Shown here: in pieces, positions 25,283 through 34,376 of the stretch
Numbering within the stretch: the first letter of the stretch is position 1
How the letters are laid out: each line of letters opens with the position of its first letter
Source: an uncultured Bacteroidales bacterium
GTDB taxonomy: Bacteria > Bacteroidota > Bacteroidia > Bacteroidales > P3
Reading direction: 5' to 3'
Assembly (NCBI GenBank): GCA_900317125.1
Contig: ONFR01000004.1
Span: 124,001 to 188,000 of the forward strand
Length of the DNA: 64,000 bases
The notes under the pieces: generated by a model
The model's input: only the letters and a program-made list of their open reading frames with translations
Databases searched by the model: none
Told to the model about the DNA's origin: nothing
Made by a program: the position numbers and the translations under genes

Positions 25283-25363
25283 CATATTTTTTTTTGATGA
25301 CATACTTTTTTTCGCGCGTGGGCGTTAAGTAGGCTGTTTTGAAGAACCCTACAATTTATTGTT

Positions 25364-26395
25364 ATGTTATTGATTGACGAGAAAGAGACTTCGCTGCTGA
25401 CGGCAGCGGCCATGGGGAACGGCAAGCCTCCCGAGGTGCCTCCCGACGAGTTTGCACAGAATCTGCACGCCACGGACAGCATCACCCGCACGGTGGCGGA
25501 CAGCCTGAAGAATATGGATTTGAGCGACTTGAAAGGCGTGGTGACGGGCGAAAACACGTTACTGCGCGACGGTTTGAGGGAGCTGACCGAGATGACAGTG
25601 GGCTTTGTGCCCAAGCTGCTGGTGGCCATCCTGATTCTGTGGGTGGGCATGAAGCTGGCGAAGATGGTGCGCAAGCTGATTGTGAAGGCGTTGGAGCGCC
25701 GCAATGCCGAGCCGTCGTTGAAGTCGTTCCTCGGGTCGCTGGTGGACGTGCTGCTGAAAGCCATGATTATCATCATGGCGATGGATGTGGTGGGCATCAA
25801 GGCCACCTCGTTCATTGCTTTGTTGGGTGCCATGGGTCTGGCCATCGGTATGGCGTTGCAGGGCACGCTGCAGAACTTCGCCGGCGGTGTGATCATCCTG
25901 CTGATGAAGCCTTTCAAGGTGGGTGACTATATCGAGTGCGGCCAGTTTAAGGGCTATATTCAGGAAATCCGCATCTTCCACACGGTGATGCGTCCCTTCA
26001 ACGGTCGCACGATTGTGATACCCAACAGCGAGCTGTCGAACAAGAGCCTTATCAACCACACCAAGGAGGAGAATATCCGTCTGGACGTGGTGGCCAGCGT
26101 GGCCTACGGGTCGGACCTGGAGAAGGTGAAGGAGGTGCTGATGGAGGTGATCAACAACGAGCCGCTGATTCAGACCGAACCCAAAGCTCCGGTTGTGGCT
26201 GTGAGCGAGCTGGGGAACAGCTCGGTGGACTTGTCGATGTGGATGTGGGTGAAGGTGGAGGACTACTGGACGGTGTGGCTCCGCATCCGCGAGAACATCT
26301 ACAACGCGTTCTACCGTAACAACATCACCATTCCGTTCCCGCAGATGGATGTCCATATTGCGAGCGACAGCAGAAGTGAGAGAGTTGAGAATTGA
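25364..26395 (+). CDS. MscS-family mechanosensitive channel
   Basis: 343 residues. Residues ~80-175 hold the transmembrane helices, with the pore helix ALLGAMGLAIGMALQGTLQN and FAGGVIILLMKPFKVGDYI, then the beta domain (RTIVIPNSELSNKSLINH) and the C-terminal mixed domain. It should release solutes on hypo-osmotic shock from the inner membrane. The upstream ~60 residues are poorly conserved soluble sequence. It ends inside a 7-bp repeat array (26385 on). Confidence 0.93.
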   Translation: MLLIDEKETSLLTAAAMGNGKPPEVPPDEFAQNLHATDSITRTVADSLKNMDLSDLKGVVTGENTLLRDGLRELTEMTVGFVPKLLVAILILWVGMKLAKMVRKLIVKALERRNAEPSLKSFLGSLVDVLLKAMIIIMAMDVVGIKATSFIALLGAMGLAIGMALQGTLQNFAGGVIILLMKPFKVGDYIECGQFKGYIQEIRIFHTVMRPFNGRTIVIPNSELSNKSLINHTKEENIRLDVVASVAYGSDLEKVKEVLMEVINNEPLIQTEPKAPVVAVSELGNSSVDLSMWMWVKVEDYWTVWLRIRENIYNAFYRNNITIPFPQMDVHIASDSRSERVEN

Positions 26396-26556
26396 GAATT
26401 GAGAGTTGAGAATTGAGAATTGAGAGTTGAGAGTTGAGAATTGAGAATTGAGAGTTGAGAATTGAGAATTGAGAATTGAGTAATTGCCTGAATGCTTGAT
26501 TGTGTTATTGCTTGAGTGGCTGGCGCAGTCAAATTACTCAAACAATCAAGCATTCA
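26385..26556. repeat. heptanucleotide array and 14-bp inverted repeat
   Basis: About twelve GAGAATT/GAGAGTT units from 26385 to 26480, then TGAATGCTTGATTG (26489-26502) whose exact reverse complement CAATCAAGCATTCA is at 26543-26556. The array begins inside the last codons of the MscS gene. Probably works as its 3' hairpin. 26557-26610 has AACACATCAACATATAAAC words and no promoter box. Confidence 0.85.
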
Positions 26557-26610
26557 CACGTTAACACATCAACATATAAACATATCAACAAACTAAGACT
26601 ACACTGAATA

Positions 26611-27786
26611 ATGAAGAAGATTCTGATTATATGGGCAGCCGCCATGCTGCTTCTGGCTCCCGGCAGGCTGGGGGCGCAGGAGTCCACGCAGCTGCGCCTG
26701 TCGGATTCGGCATACGCCAGCATCCTCACCTGCGGTGCGGGCGAGGAGTTCTACACCTCTTTCGGGCACACGGCCATCAGGGTTTACGACCCCGCCATCC
26801 ATCTGGACGTGGTGTACAACTATGGCACCTTCGACTTCGACACGCCGCATTTCTACTGGACTTTCACCCTGGGCAAACTGAACTATTGCCTGAGCCGCAC
26901 CAGCTTCGACGCCTTTATGTTCGAATACCGTGCCGAGGGCCGCGCGGTGTGGGAACAGCGCTTACGCCTGTCGAACCAAGAGGTGAACAACCTGTTTGTG
27001 ATGCTTGAAACGAACTACCTGCCCGAATACAGGTATTATAAATACGATTTCTTCCGCGACAACTGCGCCACACGTGTACGCGACATGGTGCGCGACTGTC
27101 TGTGTCACCGAAACCTCAGCCCCGAGTGTACCGCCGACACCAATCGCTCTTACCGCGACATCCTGTACCGCTCTACCGAGCGGACGCTGCTGTGGTGGCG
27201 GCTGGGGATAGACATGGCCCTGGGCGTCCGCTGCGACCAGCGTTGCAGCAACTACGAATATATGTTCTCGCCGTTGGAGATGATGAAGCAGTTCGACACC
27301 ATGACGGTGAGCGACACCCGCCAGCCGCTGGCCGAGCCTGCCACAGTGCTGCTGTCCGAGACGCGCACGCCTCCGTCACGCAGTGTGTCCCCCACCCTGC
27401 TATTCTGGGTGGTGTTCCTGGCCGTGATGTGCTTCACGCTGCTGGAGTGGCAGAAGGGATGGAGCCTGCGTTGGTTCGACCGCACGCTCTTCTCCATCGC
27501 TGCCATTTTCAGCTTGATGGCGCTGTTCCTGTGGTTCTTCACCGACCACTATTGCACCAAGGTGAATCTGAATGTGCTGTGGGCATCGCCGCTGTTCGTT
27601 TATTTCGCCATCAGGCTGCAGAAAAGCAACCGGGTGGTCGTGTTCATCCAGCTGGCCATGCTTTTTGCCGCCATGGTGATGACCCTGGGACCCTTGCCCC
27701 AACAGCTCAACGCCGCCCTGTTCCCCATCTCGCTGACCCTGGCGCTACGCCTGATCTCGAACACACGGAGGGGAATTGAGAATTGA
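26611..27786 (+). CDS. DUF4105 (Lnb-type) membrane protein
   Basis: 391 residues: signal peptide ending RLGAQ, then a periplasmic DUF4105 domain (LTCGAGEEFYTSFGHTAIRV, YDPAIHLDVVYNYGTFDFDT, YDFFRDNCATRVRD with its likely catalytic Cys and His), then about five transmembrane helices from residue ~265. DUF4105 proteins form the Lnb-like periplasmic enzyme group of Bacteroidota; in related N-acyltransferases this region handles lipids, so a lipid/lipoprotein modification role is possible but not shown. Ends in a heptad repeat shared with the gene opposite. Confidence 0.85.
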   Translation: MKKILIIWAAAMLLLAPGRLGAQESTQLRLSDSAYASILTCGAGEEFYTSFGHTAIRVYDPAIHLDVVYNYGTFDFDTPHFYWTFTLGKLNYCLSRTSFDAFMFEYRAEGRAVWEQRLRLSNQEVNNLFVMLETNYLPEYRYYKYDFFRDNCATRVRDMVRDCLCHRNLSPECTADTNRSYRDILYRSTERTLLWWRLGIDMALGVRCDQRCSNYEYMFSPLEMMKQFDTMTVSDTRQPLAEPATVLLSETRTPPSRSVSPTLLFWVVFLAVMCFTLLEWQKGWSLRWFDRTLFSIAAIFSLMALFLWFFTDHYCTKVNLNVLWASPLFVYFAIRLQKSNRVVVFIQLAMLFAAMVMTLGPLPQQLNAALFPISLTLALRLISNTRRGIEN

Positions 27787-27880
27787 GAATTGAGAGGGGA
27801 GAATTGAGAATTGAGAATTGAGAATGTGTTAACGCTTGAATTATTCTCAATTCTCAATTCTCAATTCTCAATTTTAAAAT
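27775..27880. repeat. heptanucleotide arrays forming a 25-bp inverted repeat
   Basis: GAATTGA-type units at 27801-27825 and their exact complement (TTCTCAA-type) at 27843-27867, 17-nt loop. It lies between convergent genes and could terminate both. Confidence 0.88.
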
Positions 27881-27885
27881 GCCAA

Positions 27886-29040
27886 TCAGAACCTGTATCC
27901 TGCATATACTAGCACCTTGCTGTCGAATACTGAGGAGTGCATGCCGTCGTCGTGTCCTCGCCAACAGTTGTTGACTGTGCAGATGATGCCGGCCAGCCAA
28001 CGGGGACTGATGTTGTAGAATCCGGCCAACCTGAGCACTCCCGCCACTGAGAGATGGGTGGCACGTGCGCTGGTCTGCAGGTCGGCGACGGTCTGATGAT
28101 AGGCCGCACGCTGTTCCTCGGTCCAGTCGGAGATTGACCCGTTGGGGTTCATGTCGATTTTGTTGTAGTATGCCCAGCGCAACATGGGTAGCACCGATGC
28201 ATGAATCATCCACTTGCCGTCGTCCAGCACCTTGTTGTAGGCGTACCCGATGCCTACAAGGATATTGTGGCTAAGGTGATGGAGGGTGTCGGCGAAATAT
28301 TTCGCCACGGTATCAAACTGGTCGAAAAAGTCTTTGTCGAATCCCGTATAGGTGGCGTAGTAGGAAACCCCTGCGATGGCGCTGCCCGCACTGCGTTTCT
28401 GCCAGGTGGTCTGCGAGATGGCCGAGGCATAGGAGAAACGCTTGGAGTTGAAAACAATGTAGGAGTTGATTTCGAGCAGTATCATCTCAGGCCCTATGGC
28501 GGTTTTGTACTCACCCAACTGGGGACGGGCGCTGCCGATGTCGACCCAGTCGATTGTGCTGTGGAGACGACTGAAATAGTCGAGTTTGATATCGAACCCC
28601 ACCACGCGCCCGTAGGACGAGAAGGTGAAATAGAAGTCGGACTTGTTGCTGAGCCGGGGGCCGAAACTGAGTCCCCAGCCACGGTAATAAGCCCCCAAGG
28701 CCAATTTGGACGACAGACCGGTGCTGTTGTGGATGCGGCAGTACGAGTCGCCCGAAAGATTGGGCAGATGGAGCGAGAGGTTGGTGAACGCCATGGTACC
28801 ATAGACCCCTGCCACCCAAGGGTATTCACGTGGGAAATCGACGTAGCCGGGTTCGTATCCCATCAGCTGGGCACGCTCCCGCCAACGGCTGAACCAATTC
28901 CACGTGGAGACAAAGAAATTACGGTGCACCGTCGTGTCGGCCTTCTGTGGAGGGGGCGTCGAAACGGTGTCCTGTGCCTGTCCGCCGAAAGCGGATAGCA
29001 GCATGATTGTCAGCAATATTGCCAAATAATTTTTTCTCAT
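27886..29040 (-). CDS. DUF4421 outer-membrane-associated protein
   Basis: 384 residues from ATG 29040 (a longer start at 29061 overlaps the promoter box). Signal peptide ends GGQAQ. The body has GYVDFPREYPWVAGVYG, GLSFGPRLSNKSDFYF, DIKLDYFSRLHST and a last KVLVYAGYRF, strand-rich with aromatic ends typical of a beta-barrel; the pattern matches DUF4421 of Bacteroidota as I recall it. Function unknown. The 5' leader would be only a few nucleotides. Convergent with the DUF4105 gene across a repeat hairpin. Confidence 0.78.
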   Translation of the reverse strand: MRKNYLAILLTIMLLSAFGGQAQDTVSTPPPQKADTTVHRNFFVSTWNWFSRWRERAQLMGYEPGYVDFPREYPWVAGVYGTMAFTNLSLHLPNLSGDSYCRIHNSTGLSSKLALGAYYRGWGLSFGPRLSNKSDFYFTFSSYGRVVGFDIKLDYFSRLHSTIDWVDIGSARPQLGEYKTAIGPEMILLEINSYIVFNSKRFSYASAISQTTWQKRSAGSAIAGVSYYATYTGFDKDFFDQFDTVAKYFADTLHHLSHNILVGIGYAYNKVLDDGKWMIHASVLPMLRWAYYNKIDMNPNGSISDWTEEQRAAYHQTVADLQTSARATHLSVAGVLRLAGFYNISPRWLAGIICTVNNCWRGHDDGMHSSVFDSKVLVYAGYRF

Positions 29041-29050
29041 ATACAAGATG

Positions 29051-29058
29051 CAAAGGTA
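29051..29058 (-). promoter_or_regulatory. -7 box of the DUF4421 gene
   Basis: TACCTTTG on the minus strand, 10 bp before the start codon. Confidence 0.7.
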
Positions 29059-29110
29059 CATTTTTTTCTTATATTAAACAATTCGCACTGCCCAATCCAC
29101 AAAAAAAGTG

Positions 29111-29118
29111 TATCTTTG
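29111..29118 (+). promoter_or_regulatory. -7 box of the DUF3857 gene at 29152
   Basis: TATCTTTG preceded by AAAAAAAGTG; 33 bp before the start; divergent from 29051. Confidence 0.8.
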
Positions 29119-29151
29119 CATTTTGAAACAACGAGACAAAAAACATCCAAT

Positions 29152-31062
29152 ATGAAGTACAAAGCACTACTCATCACTGCTGTGCTGACGGCCTTGGAGT
29201 TGCCGGCTGCAGCCCAGCACAAGACCGTCCTCTACGACAGCACGTCGGTGGTCATGGAGGAGAGCGGCCTCAGCCATGTAATCAATCATCAGCGTATCCG
29301 CGCCAACGACTATGCCGGGTGCAAGCAGCTGGCCACCGTCAAGGTGGACTACGACCCGCTGTCCGCCTACGTCGAGTTCCGCCAAGTGTTGCTGCACCAC
29401 GCCAACGGCACCGTGGAGGATGTGTTGCTGCGGGTATACGACTATGTCGCCCCGGCACGACTCATCTATTGGGGTGCCAGTCAGAAGATGGTGCAGATAG
29501 GCCATCTCGACCCCGGCGACGAGGTCGAATTCGTCACCTACCGCAAGGGCTTCACCTATGCCCTGCTCGGCGAGAACGACGACGACAAGTACATCCCCCC
29601 CATGCGCGGCCATTTCTACGACATCGTCCCCTTCTGGAGCGAGTCGCCCGTCAACAAGAAAGTCTATCAGGTCGACGTGCTCACCGAGAAGCACCTCCGT
29701 TTCGAGCTTTACAACTGCCCCGCCGACCAGGGATGCGGCGTGCGGATAGACAGCACCGTGAACGGAGACCGCACGGTCTACACCTTCACCAAAGATAACA
29801 TCACCCCGCTGAAACGCGAGCCGAGGGCTTTGGCCAACAACGACATCCAGCCCAAGCTGTTGCTCAGCACCAGTCCCAACTGGCAGGCCAAGTCCATCTG
29901 GTTCTACGGTGTCAACGAGGACTACGGCAGCTTCGTCCCTACTCCTGAAGTGCAAGCCCAAGTGAACGCACTGGTGCGTGGTGCCAAAACCGAGCACGAC
30001 AGCATCGCCATCCTCACCCACTGGGTGGCCGACAACATCCGCTATGCGGGCATCAGCATGGGTCCCGGCGAGGGATACACCCTCCACAATGCCCAGATGA
30101 ACTTCACCGACCGCTGCGGCGTCTGCAAGGACAAAGCCGGCATGCTGGTGTGCATGCTCCGTGCCGCCGGTTTCAAAGCCTATGCCGCCATGACCATGGC
30201 CCACGAGCGCATCGACCGCATTCCCGCCGACCAGTTCAACCACAGTGTCTGTGCCGTCCAGCACCGCGACGGGTCCTTCGAGATGCTGGATCCCACCTGG
30301 GTGCCCAATGTGCGGGAGCTCTGGTCGAGCGCCGAGCAACAGCAGGGCTATCTCATCGGTCTGCCCGAAGGGGCCGACCTCGCCTACACCCCTGTCTCCG
30401 CCCCCGAGAACCACTATGTCCGCATCAACGCCAACACCCAGATCGGACAGGACGGAACGCTCGCCGGCACCATCACCATCACTGCCGAGGGGCAGAGCGA
30501 TGCCGCAGTGCGCGGTGTCTTCAGCTGCCGCACCGCCGAATGGATGCGCAACATGGAGCTCGAGTTGCTCAAGATAGCCCCTGCCGCCCGTATCACCAAG
30601 ATTCAACGCACCGACAACGACAGCTATCTGAAGCAACCCGTCAGCATCACCTACCATTTCTCCATCCCCGACTTTGCCGTCATCGACAAGAACACCATCA
30701 TCTTCACTCCGCTGTCGGCACGCAACTTCTTCAGCCGCGCCATGACGCACCTGCGTTTCGACGCCACCCCCGCCAGCCGCACCCAGCCCTTTGCCGATGC
30801 CTGCTCGCGCCTGGTGGAAATCAAGGAGACCATCACCCTCCCCGACGAGTACAAGCAGCTCCATTTCCCCTTCATCAACGGAGTGGCCAATCCCGCCGCA
30901 AGCTTCGGGTGCCAGTATTGGATGGAGGGCAACACGCTCACCTTTGCCGAGAGCTCGCTCCTGGGCAAACGTGTCTACGACCCCGCCGACTGGCCCAGCT
31001 TCCGCCAGGTGGTAGCCAACCAGAAGAAACTGGCCGAGACGCCCGTCATCCTCACCAAATAA
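29152..31062 (+). CDS. DUF3857 and transglutaminase-like secreted protein
   Basis: 636 residues from ATG 29152. Signal peptide ends PAAAQ. Residues 40-260 are a DUF3857-type strand-rich domain. A transglutaminase-like core follows: WVADNIRYAGISMGPGEGYT, DRCGVCKDKAGMLVCMLRAA (catalytic Cys), FNHSVCAVQ (His) and MLDPTW (Asp), so the triad is complete. A C-terminal strand-rich domain follows. It is probably a periplasmic or surface peptidase/transferase or carrier; substrate unknown. It is followed after 31 bp by a smaller paralogue. Confidence 0.85.
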   Translation: MKYKALLITAVLTALELPAAAQHKTVLYDSTSVVMEESGLSHVINHQRIRANDYAGCKQLATVKVDYDPLSAYVEFRQVLLHHANGTVEDVLLRVYDYVAPARLIYWGASQKMVQIGHLDPGDEVEFVTYRKGFTYALLGENDDDKYIPPMRGHFYDIVPFWSESPVNKKVYQVDVLTEKHLRFELYNCPADQGCGVRIDSTVNGDRTVYTFTKDNITPLKREPRALANNDIQPKLLLSTSPNWQAKSIWFYGVNEDYGSFVPTPEVQAQVNALVRGAKTEHDSIAILTHWVADNIRYAGISMGPGEGYTLHNAQMNFTDRCGVCKDKAGMLVCMLRAAGFKAYAAMTMAHERIDRIPADQFNHSVCAVQHRDGSFEMLDPTWVPNVRELWSSAEQQQGYLIGLPEGADLAYTPVSAPENHYVRINANTQIGQDGTLAGTITITAEGQSDAAVRGVFSCRTAEWMRNMELELLKIAPAARITKIQRTDNDSYLKQPVSITYHFSIPDFAVIDKNTIIFTPLSARNFFSRAMTHLRFDATPASRTQPFADACSRLVEIKETITLPDEYKQLHFPFINGVANPAASFGCQYWMEGNTLTFAESSLLGKRVYDPADWPSFRQVVANQKKLAETPVILTK

Positions 31063-31093
31063 CCAAGTCCGATCGTTTTAAAATACCCACATC

Positions 31094-32503
31094 ATGAAAA
31101 GAACAATGCTTAGCATCATAGCCCTGCTCACGGTTGCCACGGCCTTCGCCCAAAACAAGCAACCCGATGCCGAATACAATCTCATCCGTCGCAGTTACCG
31201 CACTGTCGGCGACAGCGTCACCGAGATTCGCTTCCACAAAGAGATTGTCCTGCTGCGCAACCGGGCCATCACAGCCTACGCCGACAAGGGCGAGACCTTC
31301 ATCACCTACAACCCCGATTTCGAGACCCTCACCGTCAACGAGTGCTACACCGTCCGTCCCGACGGTGTGAGAGTGAACACCCCCGAGAACGCCTTTGTCC
31401 GTCAGCTGCCCTCCGAGTGTGCCGACTGCGGCCGCCTGAACCATATCACCGAACTGGCCATCGTCCACACCGCCCTCGAGTACAACTGCACAATCGTGCT
31501 CGACTACACCCTCCGCCGCCGCTCGCCCCTGCTTGTCGAGCGCTTCAACCTCAGCCAGGACTGCCCCGTGAAACGCTACGAGATCCGTTATGCCGACGGG
31601 CATACCGATGTGCATAACAATATCGCACAGACCGTGAACGACCCCTACATGCCTGCTGCCAAGGCCTACGACGTGGAATTCCAGCTGGGCTCCAAGCCCG
31701 TCTACACGGCCGAGACAAGCCTTCCTGAAGCCGCCAACCTGCTGGCTTCGCTCAAAGCCAACGGCAGCAAGGAATATGTTGCCGCCATCCGCGACTGGGT
31801 TGTCGACTATGTCACCCTCAACCCCATCGACCCGGCCCGTGTCAACTACGCCATGACACCCGCCAACGAAGTCTTCACCAGCAACTGCGGCACCGCCATC
31901 GACAAGACCGGGCTCCTTGCCGCCATGCTCAACCAGGCTGGTTTCCGCGCCACCATCGTCGACAACAGCCTCAATGTCTTTGGCGACAAACCCCTTGAGG
32001 TGGAAGTGACCATCGAAGGACTCAAATACCGTCTCTCCGCCACCGCCAAAACGCCCCTCCTCACCGAGAACGAGAAAGCCGACGCCGCTGCCGTGGCTGC
32101 CGCGCCCATCTACATCGACCGCGAGCTGGAATGGAAACCCGACACCATCGTCGAGAACTACGTCCGCATCACCCTCCCCGAAGAGAAAGGCGGGCTGCAA
32201 TTCGACCCCTCGCGCCTCAACGCCTCCCGCACCAGCGACCTCCAGGCCCGCGCCACCACCGAGTTCTACCACTACACCATGGACCTGCCCAAAGGGGCCA
32301 AGCTGATAGGCGGCGACGTGGAATTGGAATACAACCGCAATGTGGGCAGCATCAGCATCATCATCAAGCAGAAAGGCAAACGGCTGCTGGTCACCCGTAG
32401 CCTGCGTCTGCGCAAAGCCCTCATCACCAAGGCCGACTATTCCGACTTCCGCCAGCTGATGATCGACTGGTACGGCCACCGTCAACTCTTCTTCAGCCTA
32501 TGA
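31094..32503 (+). CDS. DUF3857 protein with a degenerate transglutaminase domain
   Basis: 469 residues. Signal peptide ends TAFAQ. The N-terminal domain is DUF3857-like (LIRRSYRTVGDSVTEIRFHK, ITAYADKGETFITYNPDFET). The transglutaminase-like core is recognisable (WVVDYVTLNP, NCGTAIDKTGLLAAMLNQAG), but where the upstream paralogue has GVCKDK this has GTAIDK, and no clear His and Asp motif follows. It is thus likely inactive and structural or regulatory. It is about 170 residues shorter than its neighbour. A 28-residue membrane peptide gene overlaps its end. Confidence 0.82.
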   Translation: MKRTMLSIIALLTVATAFAQNKQPDAEYNLIRRSYRTVGDSVTEIRFHKEIVLLRNRAITAYADKGETFITYNPDFETLTVNECYTVRPDGVRVNTPENAFVRQLPSECADCGRLNHITELAIVHTALEYNCTIVLDYTLRRRSPLLVERFNLSQDCPVKRYEIRYADGHTDVHNNIAQTVNDPYMPAAKAYDVEFQLGSKPVYTAETSLPEAANLLASLKANGSKEYVAAIRDWVVDYVTLNPIDPARVNYAMTPANEVFTSNCGTAIDKTGLLAAMLNQAGFRATIVDNSLNVFGDKPLEVEVTIEGLKYRLSATAKTPLLTENEKADAAAVAAAPIYIDRELEWKPDTIVENYVRITLPEEKGGLQFDPSRLNASRTSDLQARATTEFYHYTMDLPKGAKLIGGDVELEYNRNVGSISIIIKQKGKRLLVTRSLRLRKALITKADYSDFRQLMIDWYGHRQLFFSL

Positions 32504-32586
32504 GCGGCGCAGTATGGGCACTGATATGTGCCCTCCTCTGGACCGCGGGCATGCTCTATTTCGACTACCGCAAGAAAAAGAAATAA
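32500..32586 (+). CDS. 28-residue single-helix membrane peptide
   Basis: ATG at 32500 overlaps the upstream stop (ATGA), so coupled translation is likely. Sequence: a hydrophobic helix with two tryptophans (VWALICALLWTAGMLYF) and a basic end DYRKKKK, an N-out/C-in topology by the positive-inside rule. It resembles accessory subunits of small size in layout only. A terminator follows 11 bp later, consistent with its being the last gene of the transcript. No family known. Confidence 0.65.
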   Translation: MSGAVWALICALLWTAGMLYFDYRKKKK

Positions 32587-32596
32587 CCAACAGCAC

Positions 32597-32631
32597 ACAG
32601 GCTCCTGCCAAACCGACACGCAGGAGCCTGT
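32597..32631 (+). terminator. rho-independent terminator
   Basis: ACAGGCTCCTGC (32597-32608) with GCAGGAGCCTGT (32620-32631), then TTCTTTTT. Confidence 0.93.
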
Positions 32632-32669
32632 TTCTTTTTGATGCAACCAACATGATATAGGGGACTTCT

Positions 32670-32790
32670 ATAAATCACCTCGGAGAGGTTTCAGCGGGTA
32701 CTCCATAGGAGTTTCCGCTTAATAGCCAACGTCATACCCCTCCCAACGATACTCCGTAGGAGTTTTCGGTCTCCTAACGAAAAATCTCCA
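32670..32790 (-). repeat. fragments of the MITE-like repeat
   Basis: GTAGGAGTTTTCGG with TCCTAACGA (about 32745-32775) matches the minus-oriented end of the element at 56160-56190; GGTACTCCATAGGAG (32697 on) is a second, weaker copy. 32791-32960 shows nothing else. Confidence 0.5.
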
Positions 32791-32970
32791 TTTCACCACG
32801 CCAGTTGCAAGGAACCACAAGCCAGCTGTACTAAAGGGGAAAAAACAACGCCATGGAACCACCCGCCTACACACGCCAAGCGACCATCCCAAGCACCCCT
32901 CCCATAGCCGGGCAGGCAACGAATTGTTTGCATTGTGACACAGAATTTTTAATAATCTAAAAAAAAAACG

Positions 32971-32978
32971 TATCTTTG
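32971..32978 (+). promoter_or_regulatory. -7 box of the WG-repeat gene
   Basis: TATCTTTG after an A9 run, 22 bp before the start at 33000. Confidence 0.8.
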
Positions 32979-32999
32979 CAACTTTGAAATAGCACGAAT

Positions 33000-34376
33000 A
33001 TGAAACGATACATCTTGATTCTCACAGCCGTCTTCGCACTGACAGGCAACGCATTGGCCCAGACTTTGGCCTTTGACGACATCGATATGAAGTATGGCTA
33101 CAAAAACAGTAACGGCATCTGGCAGATACCTCCACGGTATCAAGTGGCCTTTCCCTTCCAACATCAGGACCGCAAATTTGCCGTCGTCAAATACGATGGC
33201 CGCTGGGGTTGCATCGACGAAGCCGGCAACATGATTGTCCGCAACATCTTCCACACTCAGGAGGAGGCGCAGGAAGCCGGCGACCAGTGGTATACCGCCG
33301 AGGAACCCGGCAAATGGATCTATCCCGCCGAGAACCCCGCCGACCACAAATGGGGCTTTGTCAACTACTACGGCCAATGGAAGTACGAACCCGCCTACGA
33401 GGGTGCCGGCAAGTACTACGGCCAGGACCCCATGAGCTTCGCCCCCGTCAAGATTGAAGGCCGCTGGGGCTGCATCGACGCCAAGGGCATCCTTATCATC
33501 AACAACATCTTCGAGAGCATGGAGGACGCCACCGAGGCCGGCCATCAATGGATTGTGGGCCGTCACTACGACACCTGGCGCATCTCCGTCACCAACCCCA
33601 AGAACGTCAACCAATGGGGCATCGTCAACTATCTTGGCCGCTGGGTGGTCCAACCCCAGTACGCCATGATACGCCAGTTCTCCGGCGAGCACAACTACAT
33701 CTACACCCAGGCCCTGAAAGGTGGCCGCTGGGGCAATATCGACCGCAATGGCAATGTCATCAGCGACTTCATCTTCAGCCGTGAAGAGGACTGTGTCTAC
33801 GCCCTGTCGCAGATCGAACACGGCCGCGACATCGACGGATGGCGCCTCCCCGAGATGCGTACCGACACCAACCTCTGGGGATGGGTCAAGGCCGACGGCA
33901 GCTGGGCCATCCAGCCCACCTTCCTCGAGGTCTCGCGCTTCCCCAACGACACCGGACTCTTCGCCACCGCCAAATGCGAGAACGGCCTCTGGGCAAGCAT
34001 CCACGAGGATGGCCGACTGCTCTCCAAGCCCGTCTTCACCCTCTCCAGCGAAGCCGCCAAGGCCGGCAAGGAGTGGGACGACAACCAGAAAGGCATCGAA
34101 GAGGCCGAACTGGGCCATTGGCTCTACCCCATCCAGGAACCCAAGACCGGACACTGGGGCTATGTCGACTTCGAGGGCGAATGGGTCATCCTGCCCCGTC
34201 TCGAAGATGCCAAGCCCTTCATCAACACCTGGAACAACCGCGTGGCTCCCGCCAAGGAAGAAGGCCGCTGGGGCTGCATCGACCATACCGGCCAATTTGT
34301 GGTGAAACCGATCTACAACAACTCCGCCGACGCCTATGTGGCCGCTCGCCAGTGGGGTGCCAAGAAGAAATTCTAA
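33000..34376 (+). CDS. secreted WG-repeat protein
   Basis: 458 residues. Signal peptide ends NALAQ. At least seven WG-repeat-like units of the form GRWGCID / GxWxxx, e.g. YDGRWGCIDEAGN, EGRWGCIDAKG, GGRWGNIDRNG and EGRWGCIDHTGQFV, separated by 60-70 residues. The repeats probably build a beta-propeller-like binding surface in the periplasm or on the surface; binding partner unknown. The stop codon shares a base with the start of pyrC (TAATG at 34374-34378), so the two are translationally coupled. Confidence 0.88.
   Translation: MKRYILILTAVFALTGNALAQTLAFDDIDMKYGYKNSNGIWQIPPRYQVAFPFQHQDRKFAVVKYDGRWGCIDEAGNMIVRNIFHTQEEAQEAGDQWYTAEEPGKWIYPAENPADHKWGFVNYYGQWKYEPAYEGAGKYYGQDPMSFAPVKIEGRWGCIDAKGILIINNIFESMEDATEAGHQWIVGRHYDTWRISVTNPKNVNQWGIVNYLGRWVVQPQYAMIRQFSGEHNYIYTQALKGGRWGNIDRNGNVISDFIFSREEDCVYALSQIEHGRDIDGWRLPEMRTDTNLWGWVKADGSWAIQPTFLEVSRFPNDTGLFATAKCENGLWASIHEDGRLLSKPVFTLSSEAAKAGKEWDDNQKGIEEAELGHWLYPIQEPKTGHWGYVDFEGEWVILPRLEDAKPFINTWNNRVAPAKEEGRWGCIDHTGQFVVKPIYNNSADAYVAARQWGAKKKF

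Noticed and set aside
33839..34375. 179-codon extension upstream of pyrC
   Set aside because: It lies inside the WG-repeat gene in another frame; the family start matches ATG 34376.
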